A program made the translations under genes and the position numbers. A stretch of 47,907 bases of DNA from Flavobacteriales bacterium (lineage in GTDB: Bacteria; Bacteroidota; Bacteroidia; Flavobacteriales_C; GCA-002722245), in NCBI GenBank assembly GCA_002720635.1, contig PBJD01000026.1, forward strand, positions 1 through 47,907. Reading direction: 5' to 3'. Below, in pieces: positions 32,317 to 41,048 of the stretch. Numbering within the stretch: position 1 is the stretch's first letter; the number at the start of each line of letters is the position of its first letter. Under the pieces are notes generated by a model. That model was not told where the DNA came from. It was given only the letters and a program-made list of their open reading frames with translations, and searched no databases.

Positions 32317-35139
32317 TTACTTCAGTTCTTTTTTTAAATATTCAGCGGTACTGCTTTTATTGCATTTTATTATATTTTCAGGAACATCCTGTATTAAAAT
32401 CTCACCACCTTTTTTACCTCCTTCAGGACCTAAATCTATAATATAATCGGCTACTTTTATCACATCCATATTGTGTTCTATCACAACCACGGAATTCCCC
32501 TTTTCAACAATTTTTTGAAGTACCTCGATTAGTATATTTATATCTTCAAAGTGTAGCCCTGTAGTAGGTTCATCAAGAATGAAAATAGTTTTTCCTGTTG
32601 CTTTTTTTGAAAGCTCTGTAGCTAATTTTATGCGTTGAGCTTCGCCTCCGGAAAGTGTCGTGGAAGATTGGCCTAATTGCACATATCCAAGACCTACGTT
32701 ATTTAATGAAGCAAGTTTGTTTTTAATTTTTGGTTGAGCATCAAAGAATTCCAGAGCTTCCGATATAGGCATGTCCAGAATCTGACTGATGTTTTTCCCT
32801 TTGAATAGAACCTGAAGGGTTTCATTATTGTAACGTCTTCCATTACATGTTTTGCAGGTTACAAAAACATCTGGAAGAAAATTCATTTCAATAGTTTCTA
32901 CGCCTGCCCCTTTGCACTCTTCACATCTTCCTCCTTTCATATTGAATGAAAATCTTCCGGCTTTAAAGCCATTTATTTTTGCCTGAGGAAGTTGTGCAAA
33001 AAGATTTCTTATGTCGGTAAACAGTCCCGTATATGTTGCCGGATTTGAGCGAGGTGTTCTTCCTATAGGGGATTGATTAATTTCAACTACTTTATCTATG
33101 AATTCCAATCCGGAAACGGATTTAAAACTTAGTGGGGATGCTTTACTTTTGTATACCTTATTGTAAAGTAATGGTACAAGGGTATTATTTATCAGTGTTG
33201 ATTTTCCACTTCCAGAAATTCCGGTGACACAAGTGAAATTTCCAACCGGGATTTTAAGATTTACAGATTTTAAATTATTTCCTGATGCTCCTTTAATTTC
33301 AATAAATTCATTGTTTATTTTCCTTCTTTTCGGTATTGATATTTCTTTTTTTCCGGTCAAGTATTGAAAGGTTGAGCTTTCGATATTTTTGAGTTCGCCT
33401 AATTTTCCCTGATCAATAACGTGACCACCAAATTTTCCGGCTTTTGGACCAATGTCAATTATATAATCTGCCTGCTCCATAATTTCTTTATCGTGCTCAA
33501 CTACAATTACACTATTTCCGTTGTCACGAAGTTTTTTCAGCGCTGAAATTAATCTTTGATTATCACGTTGATGCAATCCAATACTGGGTTCGTCAAGAAT
33601 GTATAAAACACCTACCAGTTGAGAACCGATTTGTGTGGCCAGTCGTATTCTTTGACTTTCTCCGCCTGAAAGAGTTTTTGCTGTTCGGTTCAGATGTAAA
33701 TAATCTAAACCTACATCAAGTAAAAATGACACTTTTTTCTGGGCTTCTTTTAAAATCTCTTTTGCGATTTTTCGTTTTGTTTTATCTAATTTAACGGGTA
33801 CTTGATTTAGCCATAATTGAAGTTCTGAAATATCTAAAGAGGCAACTTCAGCGATTGATTTTTTATTAATTTTAAAATGATATGCTTCTTTTTTTAACCT
33901 GCCACCATTACAGGCAGAACAAGTTGAACTTCTCATGTAGCTTTTTATCCATTTGTTTTCTGAAGTTTTATTAAACTCATTTAATTGATTTAAGTAATGT
34001 ATTATTCCTTCAAAATCAAAGTCTGAATTAATGATTTTATTTTGATTTCCAAACATCAATACATTAATGAATTCATCATTGTGTTCTTTAAATGGTTTAG
34101 TTGTGTTTTCACCCATTTCTTTTGCCAATTGCTCTATAGAATTGAAAATGAAATTCTTTTTCTTTTTTCCTAATGGAAAAATAGCACCGTTAGCTATTGA
34201 TAATTTTTTATTTGGAATAATTTTTTCCTCATCAAAAGAGTATGTTTCACCTAAACCATTACAATCTGGACATGCCCCATAAGGACTGTTAAATGAGAAT
34301 AAATTAGGTTCCGGTAACTTGTAGGAAATACCGGTGGTTGGACAAGTTAAATGTTGACTGTAAAACCGGACTTTCTTTTGATTTTTATCGGTTATTATTA
34401 CAGTTCCTTTACCTGTTGTTAATGTCTTGTCTAATGACCTCTTAAATCTATTGTCAGAAAAGGAATTTTCATCAATCTTAAATCGATCAATTACTACTTC
34501 TATATCATGATTTTGATATCTGTTTGTTTGAAGTCCTTTTTCAAGTTCATGAATTTTTCCATCAATTCTAACTTTCAAATAACCTTGTTTGCCTAGTTTT
34601 TCAAAAAGTTCTCTGTAATGTCCTTTTCGTCCTTTAACTATTGGAGACAATAAGCTTATTGCTTGATTTTCAAACTCTTTAGTTATTAATTCAGCAATTT
34701 TATCGGTTGTATAACTTACCATTAATTCTCCTGTCTCATAACTATATGCATCCGAAACTCTTGCATATAGCAAACGTAATAAGTCATATATTTCCGTAAT
34801 AGTACCCACTGTTGATCTTGGGCTTCTGGAAGTTGTCTTTTGCTCTATGGCAATAACCGGACTTAACCCTTCTATACTTTCTACATCAGGTCTTTTTATA
34901 TCACCAATAAATTGTCGAGCATATGCAGAAAAAGATTCCATATACCTTCTTTGTCCCTCTGCATAAATAGTATCAAATGCTAAACTTGATTTTCCACTGC
35001 CACTTAAGCCGGTTATTACCACAAGTTTACCTCTTGGTATAGTAACCGAAATGTTTTTCAGGTTATTTTCATTAGCACCCTCAATTACGATGTTTTTTGA
35101 TTCCGAAAATTGATTCCAATTATTTTTTGGATTTTTCAA
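32317..35139 (-). CDS. uvrA: Excinuclease ABC subunit A (UvrA)
   Basis: The 940-residue damage-recognition ATPase of nucleotide excision repair. It has two ABC units: Walker A GLSGSGKSSLAFDT with signature LSGGESQRIRLATQ, and Walker A GISGSGKSTLINNT with signature LSGGEAQRIKLATE. Zinc-binding CxxC pairs are CPDCNG, CSACNG and CEECKG...CKTCNG. The only in-frame start giving the family N-terminus is TTG at 35139, inside the last 20 bases of the lytic transglycosylase gene. Its expression is therefore probably tied to the upstream exopolysaccharide/cell-wall transcript unless an internal promoter exists. Confidence 0.96.
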   Translation of the reverse strand: MKNPKNNWNQFSESKNIVIEGANENNLKNISVTIPRGKLVVITGLSGSGKSSLAFDTIYAEGQRRYMESFSAYARQFIGDIKRPDVESIEGLSPVIAIEQKTTSRSPRSTVGTITEIYDLLRLLYARVSDAYSYETGELMVSYTTDKIAELITKEFENQAISLLSPIVKGRKGHYRELFEKLGKQGYLKVRIDGKIHELEKGLQTNRYQNHDIEVVIDRFKIDENSFSDNRFKRSLDKTLTTGKGTVIITDKNQKKVRFYSQHLTCPTTGISYKLPEPNLFSFNSPYGACPDCNGLGETYSFDEEKIIPNKKLSIANGAIFPLGKKKKNFIFNSIEQLAKEMGENTTKPFKEHNDEFINVLMFGNQNKIINSDFDFEGIIHYLNQLNEFNKTSENKWIKSYMRSSTCSACNGGRLKKEAYHFKINKKSIAEVASLDISELQLWLNQVPVKLDKTKRKIAKEILKEAQKKVSFLLDVGLDYLHLNRTAKTLSGGESQRIRLATQIGSQLVGVLYILDEPSIGLHQRDNQRLISALKKLRDNGNSVIVVEHDKEIMEQADYIIDIGPKAGKFGGHVIDQGKLGELKNIESSTFQYLTGKKEISIPKRRKINNEFIEIKGASGNNLKSVNLKIPVGNFTCVTGISGSGKSTLINNTLVPLLYNKVYKSKASPLSFKSVSGLEFIDKVVEINQSPIGRTPRSNPATYTGLFTDIRNLFAQLPQAKINGFKAGRFSFNMKGGRCEECKGAGVETIEMNFLPDVFVTCKTCNGRRYNNETLQVLFKGKNISQILDMPISEALEFFDAQPKIKNKLASLNNVGLGYVQLGQSSTTLSGGEAQRIKLATELSKKATGKTIFILDEPTTGLHFEDINILIEVLQKIVEKGNSVVVIEHNMDVIKVADYIIDLGPEGGKKGGEILIQDVPENIIKCNKSSTAEYLKKELK

Positions 35140-36199
35140 GGTTGGCTTCTGTTTTTATAGTGTCAGAACTTATGAGTTTTGATTTTGGAAGAGAGTCTAG
35201 CTTTTGATACACCAATGAGTCAATTGGAATAATTAGCTTCAAATTACTTGAGTCCGTATGAATTGTGTCGTAATTAGTATATACTTTGTAATTTTCATTC
35301 AGGATTTTTATTGTATAGGTTTTGTTGTTTTGGTTTTTGAGGTGTTTTTGCCTTAACCAGGGGTTGGCAATTTTTAAAATCTTGTAATTTACTTTTTGAG
35401 AGAGAGCAAAATCAGAAAAGTCGGAAACGCTTGAATCAATTGACAAAGTGGTGAATTTTAAGGGAGCATACTTTTCGTCTTCACTCAAATTATAACCATA
35501 TATACCCGGGTTTTCTAAAATAGTTTTATAGGCTATAATCCTAAAAACATATCTTGCAGTTTCAGAATTTAATAATAAGTCATAATAAGAATTTACATTT
35601 TGCCTTTTTAAACTTTTCTCCAGTCCGTACATTCCCATATTATAGGAAGCTGCCACGAGTGTCCAGGAACCAAATTTTTTATATGCGTCTTTTAAATAAT
35701 CACATGCAGCCTGAGTAGATTTTTCTAAATGGTATCTTTCATCAACTTCTTTGTTTATTTCCAGGTTGTATTCTTTTCCTGTTTTTTCCATGAATTGCCA
35801 AAAACCCTTCGCTCCTGCGGGGGAAACAACATTATCTAAACCACTTTCAGCGATCGCGAGATATTTGAAATCATCGGGAATGTTATTCTGTTTTAAAATA
35901 GGTTCGATTATTGGGAAATATTTACCAGTTCTCTTGTAAAAAAGTAGAATCGAAGAATGCCAATAGCTGTTCTTTATAATTTCTTTATCCAGACGTTCCA
36001 GAATATCTTTACTGTCTATAGGAACTTCTTCTCCACAAAAATTAACGTTTGAGGGTATATCATGTGATTTAGCAACATAAAAAAAACTGTTGCTGAAATT
36101 TATATTAATTATTTTTTTGGAGAAGGTAAATACTTGAAAACAGCCTATTACAGCAAAAATAGAAATGATAATTTTGTATATTTTTCTATTTGTTTTCAT
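35120..36199 (-). CDS. Lytic transglycosylase (MltD/SLT type)
   Basis: The 359-residue protein cleaves peptidoglycan between N-acetylmuramic acid and N-acetylglucosamine. An N-terminal signal-anchor (IYKIIISIFAVIGCFQVFTF) leads to the SLT catalytic domain, with the glutamate in YLAIAESGLDN followed by GAKGFWQFM and AAASYN-type motif VAASYNMGMYGL. No LysM repeats, common in MltD, are clear at the C-terminus (although a short LysM-like segment may remain around IKILNENY). It overlaps the wecA-like gene by 14 bases and uvrA by 20. Likely remodels cell wall for export or growth. Confidence 0.88.
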   Translation of the reverse strand: MKTNRKIYKIIISIFAVIGCFQVFTFSKKIININFSNSFFYVAKSHDIPSNVNFCGEEVPIDSKDILERLDKEIIKNSYWHSSILLFYKRTGKYFPIIEPILKQNNIPDDFKYLAIAESGLDNVVSPAGAKGFWQFMEKTGKEYNLEINKEVDERYHLEKSTQAACDYLKDAYKKFGSWTLVAASYNMGMYGLEKSLKRQNVNSYYDLLLNSETARYVFRIIAYKTILENPGIYGYNLSEDEKYAPLKFTTLSIDSSVSDFSDFALSQKVNYKILKIANPWLRQKHLKNQNNKTYTIKILNENYKVYTNYDTIHTDSSNLKLIIPIDSLVYQKLDSLPKSKLISSDTIKTEANLEKSKK

Positions 36200-37238
36200 T
36201 GACGTGCTTTCTTTTTGTTATTCCAAAAAGGAAGATAAAAGCAATTAAAATAAAAGCAATTATTCCTATGGAAGCATTTCTAGACCATTGTTTTAATTCA
36301 TAATTAAAGTATAAACTGATTCCTCCGCAAATAAACGTCAGAGATAAGAAAAATATTGCAATATGTCTGTCTTTTAGGCCAAGATATGACAGGTGATGTG
36401 TAGTATGATCTCTTCCGCCTACAAAAGGGCTTTTACCTTTGGAGATCCTGTTGATTGTAACACATGTTGTGTCAATAATAGAGGGTAAAAATGCTAAAAT
36501 AGGAGTAATTGCTTTTGGTATAAAAGAAGTGTCGGAGAACTGATACCCATTCCAAAAGAAATAAATTCCAATTGCCGCCAGTAATGCGCCTAAAAATTGA
36601 CTTCCTGTATCGCCCATGTACATTCTAGACGGGTTCCAGTTGTAATATAAAAAACCTAACAGTGCGGCCACAGTTCCTAAAAGTACCCAAAAATACAGAT
36701 GAGACATATTTTGAGTCAATACAAGAGCAAATAAAATGGTAGAGATAATTCCGATTGAAACAGAAGTTGTGATTCCATCCATATTATCTAACATGTTTAT
36801 CGAATTCATCATTCCGATTACCCAAACAACTGTTAAGCTGTAATTTAAAAGATTATTTTCAAATAATGTAATATAGTTTTCAGTAGCAATTAGGACAAAC
36901 GCACAGGTAAATTGTCCCAAAAATTTAAGAACAGGTTTTGTATTGTAAGCATCATCAGCGAGTCCAATTAAGAAGCCGATGGAACTGGCTATAAGTACCC
37001 CGAAAAATTCCAACGGAATTTCTTGTGAAGCAAAAATTATTGCATAAACAGCAAATGAAAGCAAAAATACTATGTAAAAAGAAATTCCTCCAAAGGCGGG
37101 CTTGGAAACACTTCCCCATCTGATTTGAGTTCCATCAGGGTTATTTTTAGTTCCCATTGTTCTTGAGAATTTCAGGAATAAACCATTTATAAGAACAGAG
37201 AATGCAACTGCAGTGATAAAGAATATTATGTATTGCAT
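36186..37238 (-). CDS. Undecaprenyl-phosphate sugar-1-phosphate transferase (WecA/MraY family)
   Basis: A 350-residue polytopic membrane enzyme with about ten hydrophobic segments. The acidic motifs of this family are present: LADDAYNTKP, MLDNMDGITT, YMGDTGSQFLG and the HHLSYLGLKDRH loop. It should load a sugar-phosphate (probably N-acetylglucosamine or a related sugar) onto undecaprenyl phosphate, starting an exopolysaccharide or O-antigen unit. It lies 40 bases after rfbC and its 3' end overlaps the lytic transglycosylase start. WecA and MraY are related; cluster context favours a surface-glycan role. Confidence 0.88.
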   Translation of the reverse strand: MQYIIFFITAVAFSVLINGLFLKFSRTMGTKNNPDGTQIRWGSVSKPAFGGISFYIVFLLSFAVYAIIFASQEIPLEFFGVLIASSIGFLIGLADDAYNTKPVLKFLGQFTCAFVLIATENYITLFENNLLNYSLTVVWVIGMMNSINMLDNMDGITTSVSIGIISTILFALVLTQNMSHLYFWVLLGTVAALLGFLYYNWNPSRMYMGDTGSQFLGALLAAIGIYFFWNGYQFSDTSFIPKAITPILAFLPSIIDTTCVTINRISKGKSPFVGGRDHTTHHLSYLGLKDRHIAIFFLSLTFICGGISLYFNYELKQWSRNASIGIIAFILIAFIFLFGITKRKHVNENK

Positions 37239-37278
37239 TTGTTACGGTTTTGTTGATGCGAAATTATGATTTTATTCG

Positions 37279-37821
37279 TTAAAATAGTGATTTGAAATTT
37301 TCAAACAGTTCACTTTTATCGTCTTTATCTGATATGGTTGGATTTTTTGTTTCCCATTCAATATTTAATGTAGGATCGTTCCATAAAATTGAACCTTCAG
37401 ATTCTTTATCATAGTCATTTGTTACTTTGTATGCGAAAATGGTATCGTCTTCTAGTGTTTCAAAACCATGCGCAAAACCGGGAGGTATCCAAAGCATTTT
37501 AAAATTAGATTCTGATAATCTGATTTTAAAATGCTTTCCATATGTTGGTGAATTTTTTCTGATATCAACCGCAACATCATTAACAGCCCCTTTAATTACT
37601 CTTACCAATTTTCCTTGATGGAATGGTGGGTTTTGAAAATGTAATCCACGCAATACCCCCTTTACTGATAAAGATTGGTTATCCTGAATAAATTGATAAT
37701 CACCGATATGATTACCTAAAGTTTTTCTGTTAAAAGATTCCATAAAATAACCTCTTTCATCTACAAAAACTTTTGGTGAAATTATAAGTAAATCTTTGAG
37801 AAGGGTTTTTTCTACTTTCAT
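37279..37821 (-). CDS. rfbC: dTDP-4-dehydrorhamnose 3,5-epimerase
   Basis: A 180-residue cupin epimerase of the dTDP-L-rhamnose pathway. The hallmark segments are RGLHFQNPPFHQGKLVRVIKG with the catalytic His and PPGFAHGFETLEDDTIFAYKV; DVAVDIRKNSPTYG fits as well. RfbA, RfbB and RfbD, the other three enzymes, are not in the window, so dTDP-rhamnose or a related sugar must be completed elsewhere. The wzc stop and rfbC start overlap by ATGA, giving coupled expression with capsule/EPS export. Confidence 0.94.
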   Translation of the reverse strand: MKVEKTLLKDLLIISPKVFVDERGYFMESFNRKTLGNHIGDYQFIQDNQSLSVKGVLRGLHFQNPPFHQGKLVRVIKGAVNDVAVDIRKNSPTYGKHFKIRLSESNFKMLWIPPGFAHGFETLEDDTIFAYKVTNDYDKESEGSILWNDPTLNIEWETKNPTISDKDDKSELFENFKSLF

Positions 37822-40241
37822 TTCTTAACGAAGATTTTTTTTAAAGTTTTCTTTTCTTTTTTAGGGTTTTCCTCGTAATAACCATGGTTTCCGCCGTATC
37901 CATACCCGTATCCATACCCATATCCGTATCCATACCCATATCCGTATCCATATTTTTTTAATCCTCCATATTTTATATCTCCACCAGCCCCATTAAGAAT
38001 CACTGACAAATTCTTAATTTTTTTCTTGTCTCTTAACATTTGAATATTTTTTAAGAATACTTTTTTAGAAAAATGTGCACGAACAATATATACCGGATAG
38101 TCTACTTTGGAAATTATTGGAAAAGCATCTGTAACAATTCCTACGGGAGGTGTATCAATCACTATAATGTCATAGGATTTTTTTAATTCGTCAATGACAT
38201 CTGTCATTCTGTTACTAATGATTAATTCAGCTGGGTTGGGAGGTATGGGACCCGCAGTTATGAAATGCAGATTTTCCAAATGGCTTTTTTGTATACACTC
38301 TTCCAATGAAGATTTACCAATCAGAAGCGTACTCATTCCAATTGTATTTTGAACATTAAAACCTATATGCGTTTTAGGTTTTCGCATGTCCAGGTCCAGA
38401 ATAATAACTTTTTTTTCTGAAAATGCAATTATTCCACCAAGATTAATGGCTACAAAAGTTTTTCCTTCACCGGAAATAGTTGAAGTTACGGTTATGATTT
38501 TAGATCCTTCTTTGTTAGATATGAATTGCATGTTTGATCGTATTGACCTAAAGGCTTCTGACATGAGGGATTTAGGATTTTTATCTACAATTAATTGAGA
38601 AACGGGTATAACATCTTTATAGGAAGGGATCATTCCTAAAATCGGAATGTTATTTGTGTGTTTGGAGACATCAGATGTGGAGGATACGGTATTGTGAAGA
38701 AGGTACTTAAGAACAATAATTAATAATCCAATTACCAGTCCGGATCCAATAAATATAAGGTAGTTTGATTTTTTTTGTGGAGAAATTGGAACAAGATTAG
38801 CTTTGGCAGGCTCTATGATCTCATTATCTGAAACAAAGCCAGCTTTAACCATTTCGTATTCTGCTTTTTTCGTTAGTAATCTTGAATAGTATTCACTATT
38901 GATATCATACATCCTTTCAAGGTGAAGATAATCTGTGTTGTGATCAAAGTTTACCTCTTGAGATTTTTGTGCAATACGGTAGCTTTCTAGTCTGTCATTT
39001 ATTAATTGTAAGTTGTCTTGTAAATCAAGAATTATATTTTTTGTCACTTCCAATAAATCCTCAATTTCAAGATTAATCTGGAAGTCGATTTCTTTTACTT
39101 GATAGGACTCTTCGGTAATTCGAAAACTTAAAGATCTTTTATCAGATAGTAATTTTCTAAGTCTTGAGGCAGTTGTTGAAATATATTGATTTTTGGAGTT
39201 TAAAAGTAAAACGGAGTAGAGCTCTTCATGACTTATTTTGTTACTGATGGAACTGTAAAAGTTTTTAAAATCTATAAGTGTAGTTTCTAATTTTGTTTTT
39301 TCTATTTGATCTTTGGATGCTAAGTCCAAAGCTAACTTACCGTAGTCAGTTTTTATCTCCTGATTATCCTTTTGCAAGTCTTTGTATGGTTGAAGCAATT
39401 TTTGATAGTACTCCAGTTTTTGATTAATCTTCAGAATCTGGTCATTCGTAAATTTAATCATTTGATTGGCAGATTCTTTTTTCTTTGAAATATTTGATAT
39501 CAAAAAGAGCGAAGAAAGACTGTTTACAATATCAGCGCATTTTTTTGGATGATTTCCAGTGTAGGATATTTTAATTGTATTCGCTCTGGAGTTTTCTATA
39601 TTAACAGACAGACCTTTTGAATAGTTATTTATTAATTGACTTTTGTCAACAATTTTGACAAGAAACCTTTTTCCTGAGTCATTAAGATCATTTAAATTTC
39701 GATTGCTTATATTGATTTTTAGTTCCAGACCATTTATTGAAATCCATTTGTTTACCGGAATTATAAAAGATCCGGAATCAACATCCATTTTTGATATTAC
39801 GGCTGATCCATTTTTGAAATTAATCATTAATGGATAGTTAACTGCTTTTCTTTTTTTGAGTTGATATGAAATCGAAAAGGGATTCGATTGATAGTTTTCC
39901 GTATTAAGAAATTTCCCTTTTGTGTAATAATTCACATCTATGTTAAGGGTTTTTAAGGCTTCACTGAGCATCTTTTTTGATTTCAGTCTACTTAACTCAG
40001 CAACCAAATTAGTTTCATAAATATTTTCAAAATTCATCATTTGATTGACATCATTTTTTTCTGAGATCTTAACAATGCTTGATGAATAATATTGAGGAGT
40101 TGTGTACCTGTTTATAAAGAATGCTATACAGAATCCTAAAAATATTGATAAGACGATAAAAAGTAGATTTTTTCTTATTATTAGTATTGCTAAACTAAGA
40201 TCAAATTCGTCATTAAGGATTGAAAGTTTTTCTTTTTCCAT
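37818..40241 (-). CDS. Polysaccharide co-polymerase / tyrosine autokinase (Wzc type)
   Basis: An 807-residue protein combining a Wzz chain-length domain and a BY-kinase. N-terminal membrane span at about 28-50, a long periplasmic coiled-coil region, and a second span near residue 500 (YLIFIGSGLVIGLLIIVLKYLL). The cytoplasmic kinase has Walker A TSTISGEGKTFVAINL, Walker A' VIILDLDMRKPKTH and Walker B YDIIVIDTPPVGIVTDA. The C-terminus holds ten consecutive Tyr-Gly pairs and then HGYYEEN, a tyrosine cluster for autophosphorylation. It abuts wza and overlaps rfbC. It controls chain length and export of the exopolysaccharide. Confidence 0.94.
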   Translation of the reverse strand: MEKEKLSILNDEFDLSLAILIIRKNLLFIVLSIFLGFCIAFFINRYTTPQYYSSSIVKISEKNDVNQMMNFENIYETNLVAELSRLKSKKMLSEALKTLNIDVNYYTKGKFLNTENYQSNPFSISYQLKKRKAVNYPLMINFKNGSAVISKMDVDSGSFIIPVNKWISINGLELKINISNRNLNDLNDSGKRFLVKIVDKSQLINNYSKGLSVNIENSRANTIKISYTGNHPKKCADIVNSLSSLFLISNISKKKESANQMIKFTNDQILKINQKLEYYQKLLQPYKDLQKDNQEIKTDYGKLALDLASKDQIEKTKLETTLIDFKNFYSSISNKISHEELYSVLLLNSKNQYISTTASRLRKLLSDKRSLSFRITEESYQVKEIDFQINLEIEDLLEVTKNIILDLQDNLQLINDRLESYRIAQKSQEVNFDHNTDYLHLERMYDINSEYYSRLLTKKAEYEMVKAGFVSDNEIIEPAKANLVPISPQKKSNYLIFIGSGLVIGLLIIVLKYLLHNTVSSTSDVSKHTNNIPILGMIPSYKDVIPVSQLIVDKNPKSLMSEAFRSIRSNMQFISNKEGSKIITVTSTISGEGKTFVAINLGGIIAFSEKKVIILDLDMRKPKTHIGFNVQNTIGMSTLLIGKSSLEECIQKSHLENLHFITAGPIPPNPAELIISNRMTDVIDELKKSYDIIVIDTPPVGIVTDAFPIISKVDYPVYIVRAHFSKKVFLKNIQMLRDKKKIKNLSVILNGAGGDIKYGGLKKYGYGYGYGYGYGYGYGYGYGGNHGYYEENPKKEKKTLKKIFVKK
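37891..37953 (-). repeat. Tandem hexamer repeat encoding (Tyr-Gly)10 in the wzc tail
   Basis: Ten Tyr-Gly codon pairs run without interruption at the wzc 3' end. At DNA level the period is largely 18 bases (TATGGATACGGATATGGG), repeated about three times with variations. Because the unit is a multiple of three, gain or loss of copies would change tyrosine number without shifting the frame. Confidence 0.85.
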
Positions 40242-41048
40242 TTAGGGTTGAATAAGGGTGTAAACCAGTAAAAGTGAGCTTATAAAACCAATTGATGATC
40301 CTATATCAGTTGAAAGTCTGGCTCCATAGTTAATAAACGGATCAATGTATACTATGTCACCAGCCTGCATATTTAAATTTGCATCTTTTATTCCATCAAT
40401 GGTGGAGAGATTTACAAGATATATTTCAGGATCATTTAGTTCTCCTCGAATTATTTTTATTCTACTGGCATTTCCCTCTTGAAATACACCACCTGTTTGA
40501 GCAAGTACTTCAAAGAGAGTAGTATTTTCATTTTGAAGTTGAAAAATACTTGCTGAGTATCCTCCTTGAAAAATATAAATTCTTCGGTTAAATATTCTTG
40601 CGATTACAAAAGGGGAATTAACCTGACTTTCCAAAAGTACTTCAAGTTTCTCTTCAATTTGATTCAGGGTTAAGCCAACAACTTTAATTCTTCCTATAAC
40701 AGGAACTTTAATTGTACTGTCTGAGCGGACTTTGTAGCCAATACCATTTCTTTGATTTCCCATTCCGACCGGACTGTTGCCTCCATTAATATTTCCGCTT
40801 ACCAATCCACCTGTATTGTTATTCATTTGGTTCCCCCCGATATTAACAATGTTGTATCCATCATTAGAGAACATTTGAATTAATATTTCGTCATCTATGG
40901 CAATTTTATACGACTCTTTATAATCTACAGAGTCTACAAATTCTTTGAATTTATAATTAACGGGAGTTTTTAGCATTCTACTCTTGTCCAGTGTAGAGCA
41001 ACTGGAAAGAATGCTGATTACAACTATAAAAAATAAAAACGGTCTCAT
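40242..41048 (-). CDS. Outer-membrane polysaccharide export lipoprotein (Wza type)
   Basis: A 268-residue lipoprotein: signal peptide with lipobox LSSC (MRPFLFFIVVISILSSCSTL). A polysaccharide-export domain follows (YKIAIDDEILIQMF; SDSTIKVPVIGRIKVVGLTLNQIEEKLEVLL), then an SLBB-like region (RIYIFQGGYSASIFQLQNENTTLFEVLAQTGG). A hydrophobic stretch at the C-terminal end (SSIGFISSLLLVYTLI) is consistent with the outer-membrane helix of Wza. It forms the export channel working with Wzc. The stop codon abuts the wzc ATG (TAAATG); upstream the glycosyltransferase stop overlaps its start by ATGA. Confidence 0.9.
   Translation of the reverse strand: MRPFLFFIVVISILSSCSTLDKSRMLKTPVNYKFKEFVDSVDYKESYKIAIDDEILIQMFSNDGYNIVNIGGNQMNNNTGGLVSGNINGGNSPVGMGNQRNGIGYKVRSDSTIKVPVIGRIKVVGLTLNQIEEKLEVLLESQVNSPFVIARIFNRRIYIFQGGYSASIFQLQNENTTLFEVLAQTGGVFQEGNASRIKIIRGELNDPEIYLVNLSTIDGIKDANLNMQAGDIVYIDPFINYGARLSTDIGSSIGFISSLLLVYTLIQP

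Noticed and set aside
37897-37950. CRISPR-like or other repeat array at the end of wzc
   Set aside because: The repeat is in frame and encodes a Tyr-Gly tail typical of tyrosine autokinases, with no spacers.
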